Shown here piece after piece: positions 36,329 through 45,512 of a DNA stretch of 64,000 nucleotides. A program made the translations under genes and the position numbers. This stretch comes from Legionella beliardensis. GTDB taxonomy: Bacteria; Pseudomonadota; Gammaproteobacteria; Legionellales; Legionellaceae. Below the pieces are notes generated by a model that worked only from the letters and a program-made list of their open reading frames with translations, was not told the DNA's origin and did no database searches. The stretch covers positions 2,071,501 to 2,135,500 of the forward strand of contig NZ_UGNV01000001.1 in assembly GCF_900452395.1 (NCBI RefSeq), given 5' to 3'. Numbering within the stretch: the stretch's first letter is position 1; each line of letters opens with the position of its first letter.

Positions 36329-37159
36329 CTATGCCTCATCTTCAGCTGAATAAGGAGTGCAAAATGCTTTTTTTGTAGGCTGCTCAATAAAGTCAACTAT
36401 TTCTTGTACATAAGGATTATCAGGGAACTCAGTTTTTATTTTTTTAACGCTTTCTTTCCATAAATCCTTATTAGATTTATCAAAAAGAATTTTATAGGTC
36501 TGCCGAACAACATGAATATCTCTATTAGGAATGCATAAACGCTTCATGCCAATAATATTTAGTCCACGCAGCTTTGCTCTAAAACCAGATACTATTCCAT
36601 ACGGAATAACATTTTCAGAAACTAACGTGTGTGCAGTAACAAAAGCGCCTTGTCCAATTATTGTATTTTGTACAACGCTACTAGCTCCCCCAAAAACAAC
36701 ATTATTGCCTACTTTAACATGCCCTGCCAGTAATACGTGGTTAGGTATAACTACATAATCACCTACTTTACAATCATGGGCTACATGCGAACCATCCATA
36801 AAGATCCCATAATTACCAATCTGAGTTATTAAACCGCCGCTCTGTGTGCCGCCATTCATAGTTACATAGTGCCCAATCTTGTTGTGCATGCCAATAATTA
36901 ATTTCGAACGTTCTCCGTTATAGGCTAAATCTTGCGGAGGATCTCCTAAACAGGCAAAAGGGTATACAATAGTATAATCCCCAATTGTTGTATATCCATT
37001 GATGGTAACATGATTATGTAAAGACACATGATCACCAATTTTAACATGAGGCCCTATTACACTATAGGGTCCAATATAAACATTTACTCCTAGTTTTGCT
37101 TTTGGCGATACAATAGCTGTTGGATGAATTTGTGTCTTATCATTTTTATCATGTTTCAT
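36329..37159 (-). CDS. lpxA: LpxA: UDP-sugar 3-O/N-acyltransferase of lipid A synthesis
   Basis: A 276-residue left-handed beta-helix protein with hexapeptide repeats (IHPTAIVSPKAKLG onward). LpxA landmarks are present: GDPPQDLAYNGE, MNGGTQSGGLT-like loop, catalytic His in DGSHVAHDC, LAGHVKVG and the C-terminal helices (RQTYKILF, EIVDFIEQPTKK). It transfers a 3-hydroxyacyl chain from ACP to the 3 position of UDP-GlcNAc or UDP-GlcNAc3N. The gnnA-gnnB pair begins 404 bases away on the other strand, so the amino-sugar acceptor is the likelier one, as in Acidithiobacillus. It is slightly longer than E. coli LpxA (262). No lpxD, fabZ or lpxB is adjacent, so it may be an additional copy. Confidence 0.88.
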   Translation of the reverse strand: MKHDKNDKTQIHPTAIVSPKAKLGVNVYIGPYSVIGPHVKIGDHVSLHNHVTINGYTTIGDYTIVYPFACLGDPPQDLAYNGERSKLIIGMHNKIGHYVTMNGGTQSGGLITQIGNYGIFMDGSHVAHDCKVGDYVVIPNHVLLAGHVKVGNNVVFGGASSVVQNTIIGQGAFVTAHTLVSENVIPYGIVSGFRAKLRGLNIIGMKRLCIPNRDIHVVRQTYKILFDKSNKDLWKESVKKIKTEFPDNPYVQEIVDFIEQPTKKAFCTPYSAEDEA

Positions 37160-37563
37160 ATCCTAAATCTCAGCTTTCTAATTTAGTTAAAGTTAGTATA
37201 GCTTATTGTTTTAATTCAATATCTAAACAGTGCCTAACTTGTTATTAAATAATTAAATTTAATAGTTTTAGAAATTTCTTCATTGAAAGACATACTAACA
37301 ATATTATTAATTATCTATTTGGTTGCCTCTAAATTTTTAAAAACTATTAGCAAGTGTTCAATTTTTATGATTTTAGACATATTTATCAGTGATTAGTATG
37401 AATCTACGTTTTATTTATCGTTATTTTAGAACGCATTAAAAATAACGCTAGGTGTGAACAAAATTGATTGAATTTCAACTAAAGATTTAAGGTGTACTAT
37501 AGTTAAATATAGTATGAAAAATGAACATCTAATTTTACAAAATTTTTCTTAGAGATATACCTT
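37160..37563. other. Divergent lpxA/gnnA intergenic region
   Basis: About 400 A/T-rich bases separate lpxA (minus) and gnnA (plus). TACTATA (37495-37501) and TATAGTA (37508-37514) form a seven-base inverted repeat about 50 bases before gnnA, a candidate operator or promoter element. Nothing else was recognised. Confidence 0.4.
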
Positions 37564-38586
37564 ATGTATATGATAAAAATAGGTATCATTGGTTATGGTT
37601 ATTGGGGTAGAAAACTGGCAGCTGAATTTTCAAAATTACATAATATAGATCTTGTATACATTTGTGACTTAATTAGTGAAAACTTAAAGGATGCTCATCA
37701 TTGCTATAATAACGCTAAATTGACTAATAATTATCAAATTTTACTTGATGACAACCAAATAGATGCAGTGATTATTGCTACCCCAATTCATACACATTAT
37801 CGGCTAACTTTAGCAGCTCTTGATTCTGGAAAACACGTATTAGTAGAAAAGCCTTTAGTAACAAATCTTAACGAGGCACTCGAAATTCAGGAGTTAGCCC
37901 AAAAAAAAAATAAGATTGTGATGGTTGACTATACACCCGTTTATTCAAGTGCTGCTCAGATGCTATTTTATCTCCTTGAGCAAGATGAATTAGGAAGTAT
38001 TGTCTATTTAAATTTTAACCGCACTAATTTTGGAAGCAATGACTTAAAAAGCAGCGTAATTTGGGATCTTGCAGTTCATGATATAGCTTTAATTAGTTAT
38101 CTCCTACCAGCCAGGCTATATGCAGTTAGCGCTATTAGTAGTGGATATTTTGATAAAAATATAGCTACAATCGCTCATATAAATTTATTTTTTGAAGGGG
38201 ATATTACTGCGTATATTTACGTAAGCAACATAACAACAGAAAAATTACGACATGTCACTATAGCAGGTAATAGAAAAGTCGCCGTATTTAATGATTGCTT
38301 AACGCAGGACAAAATTAAATTATATAATGTTGGTATTGATGATATCAATGATAAAACTAAGTATATGACTATTAAAATGAACGTACTAAATACTGCACAG
38401 TCATTACCGGTTGGACACAATGATGGCCTAACTATGATGGCTAATCACTTTGTTGAGTGTATTGAACAAAATAAGTTACCTCGAACAAATTCACAAAATT
38501 CTCTTAAACTGATTTATATACTGGAATTAATTGAAAAATCCATAAAATCATGTGGTGAAAAAATTTTAGTTAATCAACATATTTAA
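37564..38586 (+). CDS. gnnA: GnnA-like UDP-GlcNAc 3-dehydrogenase (Gfo/Idh/MocA)
   Basis: A 340-residue Gfo/Idh/MocA oxidoreductase. GIIGYGYWGRKL (residues 7-18) is the Rossmann loop, and HVLVEKPLVTN (about 92-102) holds the catalytic lysine. The middle DLAVHDIALISYL matches the family's His-containing helix. Paired with the adjacent aminotransferase and near lpxA, it fits GnnA, which oxidises the 3-OH of UDP-GlcNAc so that GnnB can aminate it. WlbA-type dehydrogenases acting on UDP-GlcNAc uronate are the main alternative. Starts at 37564 and 37570 are both possible. gnnB follows 13 bases later. Confidence 0.75.
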   Translation: MYMIKIGIIGYGYWGRKLAAEFSKLHNIDLVYICDLISENLKDAHHCYNNAKLTNNYQILLDDNQIDAVIIATPIHTHYRLTLAALDSGKHVLVEKPLVTNLNEALEIQELAQKKNKIVMVDYTPVYSSAAQMLFYLLEQDELGSIVYLNFNRTNFGSNDLKSSVIWDLAVHDIALISYLLPARLYAVSAISSGYFDKNIATIAHINLFFEGDITAYIYVSNITTEKLRHVTIAGNRKVAVFNDCLTQDKIKLYNVGIDDINDKTKYMTIKMNVLNTAQSLPVGHNDGLTMMANHFVECIEQNKLPRTNSQNSLKLIYILELIEKSIKSCGEKILVNQHI

Positions 38587-38599
38587 TCAAGGACTGAGA

Positions 38600-39709
38600 A
38601 TGATCAGGTTATTTAATTCAGTAACCAGTAAGAGCTTACAGAATGAATTATTAGCAGCAATTGAGATTGTTTTAACAAGTGGACAATATATATTAGGGAG
38701 CTTTACAGAAGAATTTGAAAAAGCATTTGCTGCTTATTGTAATGTTGATTATTGTATTGGGGTTAGTTCAGGTACTAGTGCTTTGCATTTAGCTTTAGTT
38801 GCTGCGGATGTACAAAAAGGTGATGAAGTAATTACAACGCCATTTACATTTATAGCTACTAGTAATGCAATTGATTATGTTGGTGCTAAACCTGTATTTG
38901 TTGATATTGATCCAGTCTCATTCACTATTGATCCAGCATTAATTAAAAAAGCTATCACTAAAAATACTAAAGCAATTATTCCTGTACATTTATTTGGACA
39001 AATGGCAGATATGGATCCTATTATGGAAATTGCTAAAGAATATAAACTTATAGTTATAGAAGATGCTGCTCAAGCCAATGGTGCTGTCTATAAGGGTAAA
39101 CAGGCGGGCAGTATAGGAGATTTAGGTTGTTTTAGCTGTTACCCAACTAAAAATTTATCTGCTGCTGGTGATGCGGGCATGATTACCACCAATAATAAGC
39201 AGTATGCTGAAAAAATTCGTCTACTAAGGAGCTGGGGAAAAAATTTATCTGGTGATTATGATTTTATGGCTTTTAATTATCGAATCTCTGAAATTCAAGC
39301 TGCTATTCTCTTATATAAACTAAAATATTTAGAACAATGGAATATGCAGAGGGCTATTTATGCAGAACATTATATTGATGCTTTGATTAATAAAGGCTAT
39401 AAACTACCTATTAAATTACCCTATACAAATAAGCATACTTATTCTCTATTTACACTAGCCTCAAGTAAACGGATGCAAATAATGGAATTTTTGGCAGATA
39501 AAGGAATTCAAACATCTATCTACTACCCCAAGCCACTGCATTTACAGCCTATGTATCATGAACTAAAGTATAAGTTAGGTGATTTTCCTCAAGCTGAACA
39601 AGCTGCTAGAAGCGTTTTTTCAATTCCAATTTATCCAGAATTATCTAAAAAAGAACACTTATTTATAATCAATTGCTTGTTAGAATTTTATACAAAAACT
39701 TCTCGCTAA
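38600..39709 (+). CDS. gnnB: GnnB-like PLP sugar aminotransferase (DegT/DnrJ/EryC1)
   Basis: A 369-residue DegT/DnrJ/EryC1/StrS aminotransferase. GVSSGTSALHLAL binds PLP phosphate, IEDAAQANGA supplies the Asp contacting the PLP ring, and CYPTKNLSAAGDAG contains the PLP lysine. The FNYRISEIQAA motif is typical. Expected reaction: transfer of an amino group from glutamate to the 3-keto sugar made by GnnA, giving UDP-GlcNAc3N for amide-linked acylation by LpxA. A good AAGGA site precedes the ATG. The family is certain; the exact sugar is inferred from context. Confidence 0.8.
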   Translation: MIRLFNSVTSKSLQNELLAAIEIVLTSGQYILGSFTEEFEKAFAAYCNVDYCIGVSSGTSALHLALVAADVQKGDEVITTPFTFIATSNAIDYVGAKPVFVDIDPVSFTIDPALIKKAITKNTKAIIPVHLFGQMADMDPIMEIAKEYKLIVIEDAAQANGAVYKGKQAGSIGDLGCFSCYPTKNLSAAGDAGMITTNNKQYAEKIRLLRSWGKNLSGDYDFMAFNYRISEIQAAILLYKLKYLEQWNMQRAIYAEHYIDALINKGYKLPIKLPYTNKHTYSLFTLASSKRMQIMEFLADKGIQTSIYYPKPLHLQPMYHELKYKLGDFPQAEQAARSVFSIPIYPELSKKEHLFIINCLLEFYTKTSR

Positions 39710-39903
39710 GTTTCTAAAACGTTAAATAAGTTTGCTTAAAATATCCAGCACTTAAGGCATTGGTCTATCTTTAATTTTATAGCCACTATCCTAGCTATTG
39801 GCCTACACTATTAAGCTAAAAGAAACCTCCTTTATAGCCTTAAATTAATTTAATTTTCGTAAACTATATCACTAGATAAAGTAATGTTGCAGTAGACCTA
39901 ATT

Positions 39904-41076
39904 CTAAATGACAGCCACTAAAACGGCAGTTAAATAATGCCCCTCAGGAAAAGCAGGTAACGTTGGGTGGCAACTTGCTGGCCCAAAGGTACCCAATACT
40001 CTTACCTGCTTTTGCACTGCTAAAGCTTGCATATTAACCAGATTAACAAATTCTGTTGTTGAAAGTGCTGCTGAGCAATTGCAAGTCATTAACAAAGACC
40101 CTGAACGCATGACCTTAAACAGCTCACGATGCAAAAAGCGATAATAATTCTTAGCGCGCTGCAAGTGTTGTTGCGAGGGTACGAGCTTAGGCGGGTCTAA
40201 AACAATTAAATCATAATCACTTGCATTACTTAAATAATCGCGCGCATCACCCGTAATAAATTCAATCGTAGTTATGTTATTAATAATAGCATTTTGCTTG
40301 GCTTGCTCAATGGCTTGTGCTGAGCTATCTACAGCGGTTACTTTAGTTGCTCCAGCCTGTGCTGCATGAAGCGCAAAACCGCCCGTATAAGTATATAAAT
40401 CAAGGACCGTCTTTCCTTTGGCAAGGTTGGCAATACGTTGGTGGTTTTCACGCTGATCGATAAAAAGCCCCGTTTTTTGTGCTTGTGCAAAATTAACTTG
40501 ATACCGCACACCTGCTTCAAGTACTTCGGTTTTAATTTCTTTCGCTTCTTCCTCGTTAACCTGCCACCCATCCTGGTTTAAGGGTTTGCGTTGTGCCAAC
40601 CAAACTAACTCCTGACAATGACATGTTTGTTTAATAATCGTAGTAATATCTTTTTTATGTGCCTCAACCCAGAAAGCAGAACTAGACACCACACAAATGC
40701 CGTTAAAGTAATCTATTGTTAAACCTGATAAACCATCTGCCTCACTATTGAATAACCGAAAAGCTGTGGTAAATTCATTAGGTAAATGAAGGGCTTGGCG
40801 AATAATTAGTGCTTGTTCCAAGCGCAATTGAATTAATTTATTTAGCGTAAAATCTGTTGATATTTCCCAAGCTTGAGCTAATATACGTACGCGGTATAAT
40901 GAATGCTCATTGTAAATTCCTATGCCTAATAATTCATCATTTAAATTGTAAACATGGACTAAATTCCCCGTTTGCGGATTTCCTTTAACCTTACTAATAG
41001 CCTTAGGGAAAATCCATGGATGACCACGAAGCATAGCATGTTGCTTTTCAGGATGAAGATAAACGACAGGTTTCAT
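39904..41076 (-). CDS. rlmI: 23S rRNA m5C1962 methyltransferase
   Basis: A 390-residue RlmI (YccW)-type methyltransferase. The N-terminal PUA domain (LHPEKQHAMLRGHPWIFPKAI, in pieces at residues 6-26) is followed by a linker domain (LFNSEADGLSGLTIDYF). The SAM-binding Rossmann fold comes next (VLDLYTYTGGFALHAA, LIVLDPPKLV). The Cys in MTCNCSAAL near the end is the family's nucleophile. It methylates C1962 of 23S rRNA in E. coli; the same role is expected. It is a single gene, convergent with gnnB. Confidence 0.9.
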   Translation of the reverse strand: MKPVVYLHPEKQHAMLRGHPWIFPKAISKVKGNPQTGNLVHVYNLNDELLGIGIYNEHSLYRVRILAQAWEISTDFTLNKLIQLRLEQALIIRQALHLPNEFTTAFRLFNSEADGLSGLTIDYFNGICVVSSSAFWVEAHKKDITTIIKQTCHCQELVWLAQRKPLNQDGWQVNEEEAKEIKTEVLEAGVRYQVNFAQAQKTGLFIDQRENHQRIANLAKGKTVLDLYTYTGGFALHAAQAGATKVTAVDSSAQAIEQAKQNAIINNITTIEFITGDARDYLSNASDYDLIVLDPPKLVPSQQHLQRAKNYYRFLHRELFKVMRSGSLLMTCNCSAALSTTEFVNLVNMQALAVQKQVRVLGTFGPASCHPTLPAFPEGHYLTAVLVAVI

Positions 41077-41212
41077 AGGTATTTCACAACGATTAAAAGT
41101 GGGCTAATCTACACTATAGCCTCTTGAATTGAAATTACTACATGAGTGTATTTTCAAATACTAGATAGATTTAAGCACTCAATTTAATGAATTAGGTCAA
41201 TTAAGGACAAAC

Positions 41213-42169
41213 ATGCAACGGGTAGCAGCTAAATTCTTACTATTCTTTTTATGTACTTCAATATATGGCCTCGCAGCAGCTGACGGCCCTTGGTATACCG
41301 GCCCCTTGCTCGCACCAGCTGGGCATACTATCCCTAAAGGCCATACCAATTTTGAACCCTATGCCTTTATTACTGACAATGATGGCATATTTAATCGCTA
41401 TTGGCGCTTAACGCATGTTCCTCACAGCAATAGCGTGGTTGGTAACCCTATTTTTACTCATGGTTTAACTGATTCTATGGATATTCAGTATAGTTTACCT
41501 TATTCTTATAATCGCCAAAAAAGTAGAGAATATGAGCATATTAGTGATGTTAGTGCGATATTAGGCTACCAATTAATTGAGCAAGGTAAATCCAAGTGGC
41601 GGCCTGATTTACGTGTGACATTACAAGAAATTTTCCCAACGGGTAAATACAAAGGCTTAAACCCATTAAATAATGGTATCGATGCCACAGGTCTTGGTAG
41701 CTACCAAACCGGAGTTAATTTAAATTTCCAACACCGTTTACAATTTTCTGAAATAAATTACTTACGTACACGTTTAAGCATAGCTTACCTTGTGCCTCTT
41801 GATGTGAATTTACGTGGCATTACCAGTTTTGGTGGTAATCCAGACACATTTGGGCGAATTGATCCAGGCAATATGTTTAGCATTGATTTAGCGGGCGAAT
41901 TCAATCTCACCCAAAATTGGGTAGCCGTTATGGAAGGTTATTATGCGACTCGCCAAGGCACTAAATTTCGCGGCTACCCAGGCTTTAACTCTAAAGGCAA
42001 CGCCGAAACAATTGGTCATGGATTAGTCGAAGAAATAACCCTTGCTCCAGCTATTGAGTATAATTTCAATGAAAACGTAGGCATCATTGGCGGCTATTGG
42101 TTTTCCCTAACAGGAAGAGATACGGTTGACTTTAAATCTATAGTAATAGCCTTAAATATTTTTATGTAA
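41213..42169 (+). CDS. Outer-membrane beta-barrel protein, transporter-like
   Basis: A 318-residue exported protein. A Sec signal peptide (residues 1-23, cut near AAADG) is followed by alternating strands rich in aromatic residues, and the chain ends INIFM-like with a hydrophobic terminal strand (FKSIVIALNIFM). This is the pattern of outer-membrane barrels. It resembles the family annotated as MetA-pathway of phenol degradation or putative transporter. The substrate is unknown. It precedes rdgC on the same strand, with about 100 bases between. No close operon partner suggests a pathway. Confidence 0.65.
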   Translation: MQRVAAKFLLFFLCTSIYGLAAADGPWYTGPLLAPAGHTIPKGHTNFEPYAFITDNDGIFNRYWRLTHVPHSNSVVGNPIFTHGLTDSMDIQYSLPYSYNRQKSREYEHISDVSAILGYQLIEQGKSKWRPDLRVTLQEIFPTGKYKGLNPLNNGIDATGLGSYQTGVNLNFQHRLQFSEINYLRTRLSIAYLVPLDVNLRGITSFGGNPDTFGRIDPGNMFSIDLAGEFNLTQNWVAVMEGYYATRQGTKFRGYPGFNSKGNAETIGHGLVEEITLAPAIEYNFNENVGIIGGYWFSLTGRDTVDFKSIVIALNIFM

Positions 42170-42269
42170 CAATTATATTGCCAGCATCGCCAACCTCGTT
42201 AACTTGCTTTGATGGCTAATCAAAATCAATCATGTTAGCATGCCATTTTTTGCTGATAGGATAGATTAT

Positions 42270-43202
42270 ATGTGGTTTAACAATGCTCTAATTTACCATT
42301 ATGAATTGACTGATGAGTTAGATTTTGCTGCTTTATTCGCAGAGGAAAAATTAAAACCTTGTCCTCCACATGCCCGCTTTATTTATGGCTGGTTACCTGT
42401 TTTAGCCAACGAACTGACGCAAGAAGTTGCCGGCGCGACACTGCTGTGTCTAGGTAAAGAAGAGCGAATTTTACCACGAGCAGTCATTAATCAGATAGTT
42501 GCTGAACGCATGCAAACTTTAGAAACCCAACATGGGCGCAAAGTAAAACGCACTGAGAAAGCACAGTTGGCAGAAGAAGTTGAGTTTGAATTATTACCCA
42601 AATCATTTTGTATCCAGAAGCGTTTATTAGCCCTCTTAGATACACAGACTAAACGTCTTATTGTTAATACAGCAAGCGAAAATCAAGCGTCACAATTAAC
42701 TTCTCTATTACGTAAAACATTGCCTAACCTACAACTAGAACCATTAACTCATCAAGATAACTTAGCCCTGCGTTTTGCTGAATGGATAACTAATCCTGCA
42801 ACACTACCCGCTAATTTTCAACTTGCTTCTGATTGTTTGTTATTTTCTATGGATGATGAAAAGAAACGTATTAATTGCAAAGGTTATGAATTACCAGCCG
42901 ATGAAATCATTACGCTCTTGTCTCAAGGTTTAGCAGCAGCAGAAATTTCTTTAATTTGGAATGAACGAATTCAATTCACCTTAACTCATGATTTAACATT
43001 TAAACGCTTAAAAAGCTTAGATTACCTGATTGATGAGTTTAATGATATTAACCAGCTAGAAGAAGATGATTTAAAACGTGATGCAGCCCTTACTTTATTA
43101 GGTGGCGAATTACGCCATTTAATTAATGATTTACTTAAAGGTTTAAATAAGGGTGAGCCATTAACTAAAAAAGAAGCCCAATTTGAAGCTGAGCTTGCCT
43201 AG
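42270..43202 (+). CDS. rdgC: Recombination-associated protein RdgC
   Basis: A 310-residue RdgC. MWFNNALIYHYELT at the N-terminus and CPPHARFIYGWLPV, LPRAVINQIV and LTHDLTFKRLKSLDYL are characteristic. RdgC forms a ring-shaped dimer on DNA and restrains RecA loading. The ATG at 42270 is chosen over an ATG ten codons earlier because it matches the family N-terminus and has AGGATAG before it. A miniature transposable element is inserted immediately after its stop codon. Confidence 0.94.
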   Translation: MWFNNALIYHYELTDELDFAALFAEEKLKPCPPHARFIYGWLPVLANELTQEVAGATLLCLGKEERILPRAVINQIVAERMQTLETQHGRKVKRTEKAQLAEEVEFELLPKSFCIQKRLLALLDTQTKRLIVNTASENQASQLTSLLRKTLPNLQLEPLTHQDNLALRFAEWITNPATLPANFQLASDCLLFSMDDEKKRINCKGYELPADEIITLLSQGLAAAEISLIWNERIQFTLTHDLTFKRLKSLDYLIDEFNDINQLEEDDLKRDAALTLLGGELRHLINDLLKGLNKGEPLTKKEAQFEAELA

Positions 43203-43209
43203 TTCGCAA

Positions 43210-43339
43210 GGCATTGTTGCGTGGATAAATTAAAATGTAGCTCAGGCGCAGACCTAAAGAGCCGAAACCCGGGTTTCACTTTGTTTCACCCAGGCTACAA
43301 GGTCGTTTTAATCACTTAATTTATCCACGCAACAATGCC
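43210..43339. mobile_element. 130 bp MITE with perfect inverted ends and 9 bp target duplication
   Basis: The ends are perfect 24-base inverted repeats (beginning GGCATTGTTGCGTGG at 43210 and its complement ending at 43339). AGTTCGCAA flanks both sides (43201-43209 and 43340-43348) as a nine-base target duplication. The interior holds a copy of the REP-like palindrome. It has no coding capacity, so a transposase elsewhere must have moved it. It landed on the rdgC stop codon without damaging the protein. Confidence 0.88.
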
Positions 43340-43354
43340 AGTTCGCAATGTCGC

Positions 43355-44401
43355 TTAACGATTGAGTCTAATTAAGGATAAACTTCTTACTTCATTGTCT
43401 TTAACAGCGACTTTAATCTTTGTGCTGATACCGGCGGTATTAATAAAAAGCTGATAACGACCAGCAGCCAAACCTGTAGTATAAAACTCACCTGCTTCAG
43501 TGATGGTTAATGGAATAGTAGGCTGTAACCACGGCTTATTTTGGTTAGCTATTAAAGCATCCTCAGGCATTAAAAGTATATTACCTTGCGTTAAACCATG
43601 CCAAGGTAATACTCTGCCGATTAGACCAGTTTGCTTATGATGTGGTAGAGGCTCAAGCACCACTGCCCTAATCGGTTGAATATTTTTAGTTAACTTAATA
43701 ACCACGGGTTTATAACCTGCTAGCGTAAACGTAGCGCGATGGCCTGTAGGACGTCCCACAAAAAATCCATGAGAAGAAATTTTTACATCCATCTTATTAG
43801 TCTGAACCATCTCGGGAGATTCAGGTCCTTTAACAATAATCTGCCCATACACAATAGGAAATTGGTGAGCTAAAAATAAGTTATAAGCATATTTATCTAA
43901 TGATTCTGCTGTTTCTAGATCAACATTATCAGCTACCCAGGTAATCCAATGTTTAAATTTACTAGCTATATTTAAGGGCACTGAAGGGACTGGCAGGTGT
44001 AACCAATCATTAGTTATATCTCGCAATACATAAGCTCGCGATAATTCCTCTTCTGATAAAGCAGGCTTAAGCTTATAGTCGGCCATTAAACGTTGAGCCT
44101 CCGCAGTCGCTTTCTTTATCTGTTTACTAGTGAGCCCTTCTTGGTATGGAGTTATTAATTTTTCTTTTTGCGGATAAGTAGGAGGCAATAAATTTATATA
44201 AACGAGCTGCCAAGCTAGGGCACATAGTTTATTTGGCTTTACTGTAGAACCAAAATGATAATTACGACTCACAGACCAAGCTTGATAAAGTAAGTAATCT
44301 TTACGTAATAATTGTCCATCTTCGTAAGTCATAGCCCATAAGGGCCACGACATACAATATATTAATAAACAGCCTATGCGCTTGTTAATAGTTTCCACCA
44401 T
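43355..44401 (-). CDS. Exported protein of unknown function, carboxypeptidase-regulatory-like
   Basis: A 348-residue protein with a signal peptide (residues 1-23, ending PLWAM). The middle is helical (GLTSKQIKKATAEAQRLM). The C-terminal half is beta-rich with two segments (about 195-235 and 285-345) like carboxypeptidase regulatory or PEGA-type domains: FTLAGYKPVVIKL and GLAAGRYQLFINTAG. I do not recognise a specific family. It starts nine bases after bamD on the same strand and is probably cotranscribed, which hints at an envelope role. Confidence 0.6.
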   Translation of the reverse strand: MVETINKRIGCLLIYCMSWPLWAMTYEDGQLLRKDYLLYQAWSVSRNYHFGSTVKPNKLCALAWQLVYINLLPPTYPQKEKLITPYQEGLTSKQIKKATAEAQRLMADYKLKPALSEEELSRAYVLRDITNDWLHLPVPSVPLNIASKFKHWITWVADNVDLETAESLDKYAYNLFLAHQFPIVYGQIIVKGPESPEMVQTNKMDVKISSHGFFVGRPTGHRATFTLAGYKPVVIKLTKNIQPIRAVVLEPLPHHKQTGLIGRVLPWHGLTQGNILLMPEDALIANQNKPWLQPTIPLTITEAGEFYTTGLAAGRYQLFINTAGISTKIKVAVKDNEVRSLSLIRLNR

Positions 44402-44410
44402 TTACCATAA

Positions 44411-45184
44411 CTAAACAGTCACCCCAGCAGGTAGAGCATGATAAGTCGCTTGATAAACTCGCAATGCATCCTCTGCTGCTTTTTCTAGACCTAAGGCCTT
44501 ATTAGCACGGTAAAGCACAATCAGCGCTGGCTTTACACTGGTTGCTTGCGGGTAATTTTTTATGAGGTAGCTAGCACGTTCAGCAGCAGCAACGTATTTT
44601 TTTCGTTCAAAATAATAATTTGCTGCATTTAATTCACGCTGTGCAAACATATTGCGTAAGTAAATCATGCGTTGTAAGGCATTGTCTTTGTATTTGCTTT
44701 CGGGAAAACGCTGCACTAGAAGTGCAAAATCAGCATACGCTTGAGCTTGGGTGCCAGGATCACGCCATGACTCATCCATGGGCAAGAAATTAGTAAAGGT
44801 ACCTCGATTCTGCTGGAAGTTAGCCAGTCCTTTCATGTAATAAGCGTAATCGACATTCTTTGCTCGTGGGTAGAGGTGAATAAATCGTTCTGCGGTTGCC
44901 GCAGCTGAGGGGTAATCTTCTTTCTGATAGTAAGCATAGATTAAATCTAATTGCGCTTTTTCAGCATACTCACTGAAAGGATACATTGATTCTAATGCTT
45001 CAAGCCGCTTTACTGCAGCACTGTATTCTTTTTTTGCCATCGCGTCTTGCGATTGATCAAAAATTTGTTTGGCTGTCATACCTTTATAAGGGCCATTATC
45101 ATCACTCTCATTATTCCACCATGATGCACATGACGTGAGTAAGAAAATCATCATAGTTAAAGTTAGTGCTAGAATATGTTTCAT
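44411..45184 (-). CDS. bamD: Outer-membrane assembly lipoprotein BamD
   Basis: A 257-residue lipoprotein of the BAM complex, which inserts beta-barrel proteins. The signal ends in lipobox LLTSC. Five TPR-like helical pairs follow (AKKEYSAAVKRLEALE, YPFSEYAEKAQLDLIYAYY, YPSAAATAERFIHLYP, VDYAYYMKGLANF, FPESKYKDNALQRMIYLRN). The ATG at 45184 has GGCAGG upstream and gives a proper signal peptide; a TTG five codons earlier does not improve it. It lies downstream of a divergent tRNA gene. Confidence 0.95.
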   Translation of the reverse strand: MKHILALTLTMMIFLLTSCASWWNNESDDNGPYKGMTAKQIFDQSQDAMAKKEYSAAVKRLEALESMYPFSEYAEKAQLDLIYAYYQKEDYPSAAATAERFIHLYPRAKNVDYAYYMKGLANFQQNRGTFTNFLPMDESWRDPGTQAQAYADFALLVQRFPESKYKDNALQRMIYLRNMFAQRELNAANYYFERKKYVAAAERASYLIKNYPQATSVKPALIVLYRANKALGLEKAAEDALRVYQATYHALPAGVTV

Positions 45185-45363
45185 AAAAATACCTGCCAAC
45201 AGTTAAAAGACTTCTTTCAAAGAAGAGCCATTATACTCATCCTCTGGCAATTACAAAACTCTCTAAGCAAAACTCTAACTAACATTTAACTAATCATAAA
45301 AAAATAAAAATTTATCCTAAAAATAATTTGCATTGCGATGATGGTTGTTATAGTATTCGCGGT

Positions 45364-45451
45364 GGAGAGATGGCAGAGTGGTCGATTGCGGCGGTCTTGA
45401 AAACCGTTGAAGGGCAACCTTCCCAGGGTTCGAATCCCTGTCTCTCCGCCA
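45364..45451 (+). tRNA. tRNA-Ser (anticodon TGA)
   Basis: The acceptor stem GGAGAGA (45364-45370) pairs with TCTCTCC (45441-45447), followed by G and an encoded CCA. The anticodon loop CTTGAAA gives anticodon TGA. A long variable arm (AAGGGCAACCTT) marks a class II serine tRNA, and GGTTCGAATCC forms the T loop. It is free-standing, with no integrase or attachment duplication nearby. Confidence 0.96.
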
Positions 45452-45512
45452 GGATAAAATTCTCACTAAAATTCAGTGTTCCCTGTCAAACTAATAATTA
45501 ATACCCATAAAA

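Noticed and set aside
45364-45451. tRNA-Ser as integration site of a genomic island
   Set aside because: No integrase and no repeat of the tRNA 3' end was seen in the window; both flanks are housekeeping genes.
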